Below are positions 58,340 through 64,000 of a stretch of DNA of 64,000 nt, piece by piece; the stretch's first letter is position 1, and the number at the start of each line of letters is the position of its first letter. The stretch is taken from positions 50,367 through 114,366 of the forward strand of contig NZ_LGYE01000002.1 of NCBI RefSeq assembly GCF_001262495.1. The letters are read 5' to 3'. The translations under genes and the position numbers were made by a program. Source of the DNA: Microbacterium sp. GCS4 (lineage in GTDB: Bacteria > Actinomycetota > Actinomycetes > Actinomycetales > Microbacteriaceae). A model generated the notes under the pieces. The model was not told the origin of the DNA and made no database searches. It saw only the letters and a program-made list of their open reading frames with translations.

Positions 58340-59662
58340 TCACCGAGCGCCGGCGGCGACCCATCTGCCCGAGCGGACACGCCAGCCGAGGGTCGCGAGC
58401 CGCGCGAGCAGGTAGACGCCGAAGAACGCCACGGCGAGCCAGACCAGCCCCGGCGCGGCGTCCACGCCGCTCGCCGCGATGATCCACAGCACTGGCAGGA
58501 ACGGCACGAGGTTGAGGCCGCCCGCGATCGCGAGATAGCGGGCGTCGTCGGCTCCCATCAGTACGCCGTCGAGCACGAACACGACCCCGGCCACGGGCTG
58601 CGCCACGGCCAGGACGAGCAGCGCCGGCTGGACGAGCGTCGCGACGACGGGATCGCCCGTGAAGACGATGCCCAGCACGCCCGACAGTGCCGCGATGACC
58701 GCGCCGACGATGACGCCGAACCACACGCCCCAGGCCACAGTGCGCCGGAGGACGCGATGCACCTGGCGTTCGTCGCCGGCGCCGAGCTCTTTGCCGATCA
58801 GCGCCTGCGCCGCGATGGCGAGCGCATCGAGCGCGAACGCGGCGGCCGAGAAGATCGTGAACACGATCTGCCATCCCGCGAGCTCGGACGTGCCGATGCC
58901 GGTCGCCACCGCGACCGTCGCGAGCAGGGCGACGCGCAGGCTGACCGTGCGCAGGAACAGCCACCCACCCGAACGGGCCGTGCGACCGAGACCCTCGCGA
59001 TGCACCCGGAGGGAGGCCGTATGGCGTGCCGCGAGTCGGCGCACCACGAGCACATAGGCTCCGACCATGCCCCACTGGGCCACGACCGTGCCGGCAGCCG
59101 ACCCGGCGATGCCCCACCCGAACCCGTAGATGAAGAGCAGGTTGAGCAGCGCATTCGCGCCGAAGCCGAGACCCGCGATCCACAGGGGCGTCACGGTGTC
59201 CTGCATCCCTCGCAGCAGACCGGTGGCCGCGAACACGATCAGCATGGCGGGCAGACCCCACATCGAGACGACGAGGTACGCGTTCGCCTCGGCCGACACG
59301 GCCTCGCTCGCCCCGAACAGAGAGACGAGCCAGGGGGAGCTGGCCGCGCCCGCCGCGGCCAGCACCGCGCCGAGCGCGAGCGCGAGCCACATGCCGTTGA
59401 CGCCGACGGACACGGCGTCGCCCGGACGACCCGCGCCGAAGTGCCGTGCGACGGCCGGGGTCGTCGAATACGCGAGGAACACCATCAGGCCGACGATCGT
59501 CTGCAGCACGGCGCCCGCGATGCCGAGGCCCGCGAGGGGCGTGGTCCCGAGGTGTCCGACGAGTGCGGCGTCGACGATCAGGAACGCCGGCTCCGCCATC
59601 AGGGCACCGAGCGCCGGCACGGCGAGCCGCAGGATCTCGCGGTTGAGGGGGCGCTCGGTCAT
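58340..59662 (-). CDS. MATE family efflux transporter (DinF-like)
   Basis: A 440-residue multidrug and toxin extrusion protein with 12 predicted membrane segments in two homologous halves: LAVPALGALMAEPAFLIVD at residues 13-31 and, in the second half, GWQIVFTIFSAAAFALDAL. Proton- or sodium-driven efflux of cationic compounds is the family role. The start has TAGGCT 6 nt upstream, with CGGAGG between them, so leaderless or with a very short leader. Confidence 0.9.
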   Translation of the reverse strand: MTERPLNREILRLAVPALGALMAEPAFLIVDAALVGHLGTTPLAGLGIAGAVLQTIVGLMVFLAYSTTPAVARHFGAGRPGDAVSVGVNGMWLALALGAVLAAAGAASSPWLVSLFGASEAVSAEANAYLVVSMWGLPAMLIVFAATGLLRGMQDTVTPLWIAGLGFGANALLNLLFIYGFGWGIAGSAAGTVVAQWGMVGAYVLVVRRLAARHTASLRVHREGLGRTARSGGWLFLRTVSLRVALLATVAVATGIGTSELAGWQIVFTIFSAAAFALDALAIAAQALIGKELGAGDERQVHRVLRRTVAWGVWFGVIVGAVIAALSGVLGIVFTGDPVVATLVQPALLVLAVAQPVAGVVFVLDGVLMGADDARYLAIAGGLNLVPFLPVLWIIAASGVDAAPGLVWLAVAFFGVYLLARLATLGWRVRSGRWVAAGAR

Positions 59663-59756
59663 CCTCCGAGCCTATGGGCTGCCGCCGACGCCCGGTTCAG
59701 GAGCGCGGCGTACGCTGGAAGCGCGGGCAGAGTCGACGATGCTGCGGAGGTGAGTC

Positions 59757-60326
59757 ATGTCGGATCCCCGGGAGGCCGCGGCCCGATATCGCGCTCAGCA
59801 GCGGGCCGAGAGCGCGGACGAGCGCGGCCCGGAGGACGCGGAGGCGGGATCCGCACCCGGCGTCGCAGCCGCCGTCGATCGGGCGGCGTACATCGAGACC
59901 GCGATCCAGGTCGCGATCCGCCGCGGCGAGTTCGATGACCTGCCGGGCGCGGGCAAGCCCCTGGAGGGTCTCGGCGGGCACCACGACCCGGACTGGTGGA
60001 TCCGTCGCAAGATCGAGACCGAGAATCTCACGGGGCTCGGACCTCCCGCCATCATGCTGCGCGCCGAGGATCGCGACCTCGACGCGCAGCTCGACGCACT
60101 CGGCCGCGAGGCCGATGTGCGCGAGGTGCTCGAGGACTTCAACCGCCGCGTCATCGAGGCGCGGCGCCAGCTGCAGGGCGGTCCTCCCGTGGTCACCCCG
60201 ACGCGCGATGTCGACATCGAGATCGCGGCATGGCGGGAACGCCGTGCCGCGAGGACCACGGTCGCGGCCGACGAGGCCCCTGCCGCGCCTCGACGCCGCC
60301 GGTTCGGCATCCGTCGCCGGACCTGA
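59757..60326 (+). CDS. DUF1992 (DnaJ-homologue-type) protein
   Basis: A 189-residue protein with a DUF1992 domain at about residues 40-115: IQVAIRRGEFDDLPGAGKPL is the family signature, followed by ENLTGLGPPAIML. Its tail is very basic (RRRRFGIRRRT). The family is linked to J-domain proteins but the role is not known. GGAGGTGAG precedes the ATG. A separate TACGCT box upstream gives a normal leader of about 40 nt. Confidence 0.85.
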   Translation: MSDPREAAARYRAQQRAESADERGPEDAEAGSAPGVAAAVDRAAYIETAIQVAIRRGEFDDLPGAGKPLEGLGGHHDPDWWIRRKIETENLTGLGPPAIMLRAEDRDLDAQLDALGREADVREVLEDFNRRVIEARRQLQGGPPVVTPTRDVDIEIAAWRERRAARTTVAADEAPAAPRRRRFGIRRRT

Positions 60327-60396
60327 GGCGCGGAGATCCTCCGCGTCCGGGGATCCGCTCCGTCCCTAATGTCGGACCGCGGCCTAGGCTGGTCGC

Positions 60397-62361
60397 ATGA
60401 CCGACGTGCTTCCCTCCGGCCTCGAGACCACCGAGTTCAGCTCCGACATCCGCCCGCAGGACGACCTGTACCGCCACGTCAACGGCGCCTGGCTCGACCG
60501 CACCGAGATCCCGGGTGACAAGGCCCGCTGGGGATCCTTCCACCTGCTGGCCGAGCAGGCCGAGAAGGACGTGCGAGCCATCATCGAGGAATCGCAGGAT
60601 GCCGCCGACGGCACGCTCGCACGCAAGATCGGCGACCTGTTCGCGAGCTTCATGGACACCGAGCGCATCGCCGCGGCGGGCGCGACGCCGCTCGCCGCGA
60701 CGCTCTCCGAGATCGACGCGATCGACGGCATCCCCGAGCTGCTGCGTGTTCTCGGCGAGTACGACCGGGACGGCAGGGCCCACCTGCTCGGCTTCTACGT
60801 CGACGGCGATCCCGGCGATCCCGAGCGCTACGTCCCGGTCATCCTGCAGGCCGGACTGTCTCTCCCCGACGAGAGCTACTACCGCCTCGACACGTTCGAG
60901 GGCACGCGGGCGGCGTACCGGGCCCACCTCGAGCGTCTGCTCGCGCTCGCCGGCGTCGAGGATGCGGCGGCGCAGGCCGAGCGGTCGATCGCTCTCGAGG
61001 GCGAGATCGCCACGCGCCACTGGGACAACGTGCGCAGCCGCGATGCGGTCGCGACCTACAACCTCAAGACCTGGGACGAGGTCCAGCAGCTCATCGGCGT
61101 CGACCTGGCACCGTGGCGCGATGCGGTGGCGCCGAGCAACCCGTCGGCCTTCGCCGAGGTGGTGGTGTCGCAGCCGAGCTTCCTCGAGGGTCTCGGCACG
61201 CTGCTCGTCGTCGAGCGTCTCGATGAATGGAAGGCGTGGCTCCGCGCCCAGGTCGTGCATGCGGCCGCGCCGTACCTGACCGACGACATCGTGCAGGAGA
61301 ACTTCTCCTTCTACGGCACTGAGCTCTCCGGCGTGCCCTCCATCCGCGAGCGCTGGAAGCGCGGTGTCTCGGTCACGGAAGGGGCGCTCGGCGAGGCGAT
61401 CGGCAAGGTCTACGTCGAACGGCATTACCCGCCGACGGCGAAGGCCGCCATGGATGAGCTCGTCGCGAACCTCATCGAGGCGTACCGGCGCAGCATCACG
61501 GAGCTCGAATGGATGACGGCCGAGACCCGCGAGCGCGCGCTCGCGAAGCTCGATGCGTTCACGCCCAAGATCGGCCACCCCGAGGTGTGGCGCGATTATT
61601 CGACGCTGACGATCGATCGTGAGGATCTGCTCGGCAACGTGCGTCGCGCGGCGATCTTCGAGCACGACCGCCACGTCGACAAGGTCGGGAAGCCGATCGA
61701 CCGCACCGAGTGGCACATGCCGCCGCAGATGGTCAACGCGTACTACAACCCGTCGATGAACGAGATCGTGTTCCCCGCGGCGATCCTGCAGTACCCGTTC
61801 TTCGATGCGTCTCGCGACGCGGCCGCGAACTACGGCGGCATCGGCGCGGTGATCGGCCACGAGATCGGACACGGCTTCGACGATCAGGGCAGCCGCTACA
61901 CGGGAGACGGCAAGCTCGAGGACTGGTGGACGGATGCCGATCGCGCGGCATTCGAGGAGCGGACCAAGGCACTGATCGCCCAGTACGACGCGCTCGTGCC
62001 GGAGGGGCTCGACGCCGAGCACCACGTGAACGGCGCGCTGACGATCGGCGAGAACATCGGCGACCTCGGCGGGCTCGGCATCGCGCTCAAGGCGTACGAG
62101 CTCTCGCTCGACGGCGCCGAGGCTCCGATGGTCGACGGCTACACGGGTGTGCAGCGGCTGCTGCTGTCGTGGGCGCAGGTGTGGCAGCAGAAGAGCCGCG
62201 AGGCCGAGACCCTGCGGCTGCTGACGATCGATCCGCACTCCCCGAACGAGTTCCGCTGCAACCAGATCGTCCGCAACATCGACGCGTTCTACGACGCTTT
62301 CGGCGTCACGGAGTCCGATGCCCTGTGGCTCCCCGCGGGCTCGCGCGTCACGATCTGGTGA
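60397..62361 (+). CDS. M13 family zinc metallopeptidase (PepO/neprilysin-like)
   Basis: A 654-residue endopeptidase. The zinc site is VIGHEIGHGFDDQG near residue 487 (HEIGH = HExxH), with the third ligand Glu in GENIGDLGG near 551. NAYYNPSMNEIVFPAAILQ near 446 and the C-terminal SRVTIW complete the family pattern. There is no signal peptide, so it is probably an intracellular oligopeptidase. Leaderless: TAGGCT lies 6 nt before the ATG. Its last 23 bp with the stop are duplicated in tandem. Confidence 0.92.
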   Translation: MTDVLPSGLETTEFSSDIRPQDDLYRHVNGAWLDRTEIPGDKARWGSFHLLAEQAEKDVRAIIEESQDAADGTLARKIGDLFASFMDTERIAAAGATPLAATLSEIDAIDGIPELLRVLGEYDRDGRAHLLGFYVDGDPGDPERYVPVILQAGLSLPDESYYRLDTFEGTRAAYRAHLERLLALAGVEDAAAQAERSIALEGEIATRHWDNVRSRDAVATYNLKTWDEVQQLIGVDLAPWRDAVAPSNPSAFAEVVVSQPSFLEGLGTLLVVERLDEWKAWLRAQVVHAAAPYLTDDIVQENFSFYGTELSGVPSIRERWKRGVSVTEGALGEAIGKVYVERHYPPTAKAAMDELVANLIEAYRRSITELEWMTAETRERALAKLDAFTPKIGHPEVWRDYSTLTIDREDLLGNVRRAAIFEHDRHVDKVGKPIDRTEWHMPPQMVNAYYNPSMNEIVFPAAILQYPFFDASRDAAANYGGIGAVIGHEIGHGFDDQGSRYTGDGKLEDWWTDADRAAFEERTKALIAQYDALVPEGLDAEHHVNGALTIGENIGDLGGLGIALKAYELSLDGAEAPMVDGYTGVQRLLLSWAQVWQQKSREAETLRLLTIDPHSPNEFRCNQIVRNIDAFYDAFGVTESDALWLPAGSRVTIW

Positions 62362-62384
62362 GCTCGCGCGTCACGATCTGGTGA
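62339..62384. repeat. Perfect 23-bp tandem duplication over the M13 peptidase stop
   Basis: 62339-62361 and 62362-62384 are identical (GCTCGCGCGTCACGATCTGG then TGA). The second copy is untranslated. Confidence 0.95.
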
Positions 62385-62593
62385 GCGCTCGTGTCCCGGA
62401 GTCCGATGCTCTGGAGTCTGTCGGGAGCGCTCCCCACCATTCGGCGAGCTCTCCCGTTTCCGCCGCGTGACGTTCTGGTGACCAATCTCCGCCGTCTGTG
62501 GGGCATCCACATCCGACGGGGTTACGATATCCGTGCCGTGGGGGACGAACCCCGCGGCTACCCGCCAATCCACACCCCCTGTAAGGATCACGC
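62385..62593 (+). other. Spacer with decayed copy of the peptidase tail and a promoter
   Basis: GGAGTCCGATGC (62399-62410) and CGTGACGTTCTGGTGA (62467-62482) repeat, in order and with changes, the coding sequence at 62310-62322 and 62346-62361. So an older, larger duplication of the gene end lies here. TACGAT (62524-62529) is a likely -10 for the next gene. GGGG/CCCC can pair around 62542-62556. Confidence 0.5.
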
Positions 62594-63517
62594 GTGGGCG
62601 CTCCCGAGCCTGTCGATGGGCCACCTCTGGCCTCGCTGCGCCGCTCTCAGCGAGCCAGCCGCCGCTTGCCGCGCCGTGCCGCGGCCGGACGTCGATCGTT
62701 CACGGCGACGCTGCGGGCGCTCGAGCAGCTCGCGGATGCCGGGGCGCAGGTGTCGGTGCACGTCGTCGATCTCGACAACCACGTGCACGTCCTGTCCGGC
62801 GACGACCACGTGACGATGCCGGTCGCGGGGCTCGGCGTCGTCCCGTTGCTGATCGAGGTCGCCGCGGCTTTCGAGGCCGGAGCGCTCGATCCGCTCGAGA
62901 TCGTCGAGCGCAGCGCCGTCGACTCGGTGTCGACGTCGGGTCTGTGGCGGCATCTGCACGCCCCCGCGCTCCCGCTCGAGGATCTCGCGGTCCTCGCGGC
63001 GACGGCGGGCGACCCGATCGCCGTGAACGCCCTTCTGCACCGTGTGGGCCATGACCGGGTGCGTCGGCGCATCGAAGACCTCGGCCTGCGCCGCACGGCG
63101 CTGCTCGACCGGTTCCGCGATGAGCGCGGCCCGGATGACGCGCCGCAGGTCGCGGTGGGCTCGGCGCGGGAGTTCGCGGGGCTGTTCTCGGCCCTCGTGA
63201 ACTCGCAGGTGGTCGATGCGCCGGTGAGCGCGCAGGTCGCGGAGTGGCTCAGCCTGAACCAGGATCTCAGCCTCGTGGCGGCATCGACGGGCCTGGATCC
63301 TTTCGCCCACGACCACGACGCTCACGGGCTGCTCTTCATCAACAAGACGGGTCGCGACCGCGGGGTGCGTGCCGAAGCCGGCGTGCTCGCGGGCCCGCGC
63401 GCGGGGGTCGGATACTCGATGATCGTCTGCTTCGACGACCTCTCGATCACACACCGCCTGCGGGCTCACGACGCGTTCCGGGTGCTGGGCGTCGAGCTCA
63501 TGGAATACACGCACTAG
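62594..63517 (+). CDS. Beta-lactamase-fold protein without the SxxK active site
   Basis: A 307-residue protein with class A beta-lactamase/serine-hydrolase fold features. Where the catalytic SxxK should stand (near residue 78), the sequence reads VAGLGVVPLLIEV, so Ser and Lys are both missing. The SDN position reads GDP (AGDPIAVNALLHRVG). Only the third motif, KTG, survives (INKTGRDRGV near 250). The fold therefore looks kept but hydrolysis lost: a binding protein or pseudoenzyme. GTG start with AAGG upstream. A basic N-terminal 35 residues precede the domain, with no signal peptide. Confidence 0.72.
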   Translation: MGAPEPVDGPPLASLRRSQRASRRLPRRAAAGRRSFTATLRALEQLADAGAQVSVHVVDLDNHVHVLSGDDHVTMPVAGLGVVPLLIEVAAAFEAGALDPLEIVERSAVDSVSTSGLWRHLHAPALPLEDLAVLAATAGDPIAVNALLHRVGHDRVRRRIEDLGLRRTALLDRFRDERGPDDAPQVAVGSAREFAGLFSALVNSQVVDAPVSAQVAEWLSLNQDLSLVAASTGLDPFAHDHDAHGLLFINKTGRDRGVRAEAGVLAGPRAGVGYSMIVCFDDLSITHRLRAHDAFRVLGVELMEYTH

Positions 63518-63560
63518 TCGGAGAACACGTACTAGTCGGAGAACACGCACTCGTCGGAGT
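63507..63560. repeat. Three 18-bp tandem units over a stop codon
   Basis: ACACGCACTAGTCGGAGA (63507-63524) and two near copies (63525-63542, 63543-63560). The TAG stop of the beta-lactamase-fold gene lies in the first unit. The second unit also carries TAG; in the third it has changed to TCG. The last unit leads into the TACGCT box of the next gene. Confidence 0.95.
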
Positions 63561-63573
63561 ACGCTATCTGGTC

Positions 63574-63993
63574 ATGCCCCGCTCAGACTGGACCCCGCAT
63601 CGCCGCGACGACGGCGAGCTGCTGGGCTGGATCCATCCCGAAGGCGTCGGCTGGGTCGCGGTCGACGTGCTCGGGCGTCCGGTGTCGGCGCCGGTCGAGT
63701 GGCTCGACGCCGAGGCCGCTCTGGAGGATCACGGCATCGCGTGGCTCGCGGATCCGTGGATGCTCGAGGGTGAGGACGAGGGTGATTCCGTGGGCGAGGG
63801 CGACCGGGCGCTGCGTGTGCGGATCCTCGAGGTCACTCCGGATGAGGACGGGACTCCGGGGCGCATCGTGGTGAAGGTCGACGATTTCGGGGACGTGACC
63901 CGGCCCCCGACGCAGCGGTTCTCGCTCCCGTGGCCGATCCCCGCGCGTCTTCGTCCGCCGCGTCACGACGACCCGGACCCGCGGGTGCTCTGA
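63574..63993 (+). CDS. Hypothetical protein
   Basis: A 139-residue acidic protein I do not recognise: PHRRDDGELLGWIHPEGVGW at the start, a low-complexity acidic middle (EGEDEGDSVGEGD) and a C-terminal PPTQRFSLPWPIPARLRPP. No signal or membrane segment. TACGCT (63560-63565) about 8 nt before the ATG suggests a leaderless or nearly leaderless mRNA. The promoter lies next to the 18-bp array. Confidence 0.7.
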   Translation: MPRSDWTPHRRDDGELLGWIHPEGVGWVAVDVLGRPVSAPVEWLDAEAALEDHGIAWLADPWMLEGEDEGDSVGEGDRALRVRILEVTPDEDGTPGRIVVKVDDFGDVTRPPTQRFSLPWPIPARLRPPRHDDPDPRVL

Positions 63994-64000
63994 ACGGGGG

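Noticed and set aside
62594..63517. Active class A beta-lactamase (resistance gene)
   Set aside because: The catalytic Ser and Lys of SxxK are absent and SDN is altered. Hydrolysis is not expected.
1..64000. Prophage, insertion sequence or integrative element
   Set aside because: No transposase, integrase, phage structural genes or attachment repeats were recognised. Gene composition and bias are uniform.
1..64000. tRNA or rRNA genes
   Set aside because: No cloverleaf with TTCGA-type T-loop and matching acceptor stem, and no rRNA-like stretch, was seen by eye. A covariance scan would be decisive.

Overview
The window is very GC-rich, densely coded DNA with many GTG starts, 4-nt ATGA/GTGA gene overlaps and actinobacterial regulators (HspR-type HAIR box, LacI, HxlR, DtxR/MntR). 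Gene content, -10 boxes set 6-7 nt before start codons, and dispersed repeats of a type I recognise from Microbacterium genomes suggest a Microbacteriaceae chromosome. The genus is an inference. I see no rRNA, tRNA, CRISPR array, insertion sequence or prophage. No gene-free stretch exceeds 300 bases.

Layout. (1) 1-10231: a glycan locus with a GH92 alpha-mannosidase (cut by the window edge), an ABC sugar importer, a GH5_18-like beta-mannosidase, a LacI repressor and a GH38 alpha-mannosidase. Four matching operator-like sites lie at its promoters. Together these enzymes would import and take apart high-mannose N-glycan fragments. (2) 10264-17351: a DUF2252 protein, a MmcQ/YjbR protein, a MarR regulator with a membrane protein, two GT4 glycosyltransferases and small membrane proteins. 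(3) 17439-34165: a purine region with a GlxA-type regulator, guanine deaminase and AzgA-type permease, a molybdenum cofactor nucleotidyltransferase, a xanthine dehydrogenase operon with XdhC, and an 8-oxoguanine-type deaminase with an NCS2 permease. Housekeeping coaBC and an HspR-type clpB sit in the middle. (4) 34294-39534: a nitroreductase, and a LysR regulator divergent from the bifunctional proline catabolic enzyme PutA. (5) 39652-46150: an ABC exporter pair, an uncharacterised membrane protein, a BenE-type transporter and a NarL-type two-component system. (6) 46295-53080: a VOC protein with an HxlR regulator, a DHFR-like reductase, a HAD phosphatase, exonuclease III, pyrE, a ROK protein and anmK. 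(7) 53226-63993: small membrane proteins, two HAD/YdeI genes, a manganese regulator and Nramp transporter with two operators, a SPOUT methyltransferase, a MATE exporter, a DUF1992 protein, an M13 peptidase and a beta-lactamase-fold protein that lacks catalytic residues.

The most unusual sequence-level signals are: tandem duplications that span or abut stop codons at six gene ends; nested palindromic repeats around the 8-oxoguanine deaminase/permease pair; a perfect 23-bp inverted repeat after putA; long leaders in front of the three purine units; and a consistent leaderless architecture at about 18 genes.
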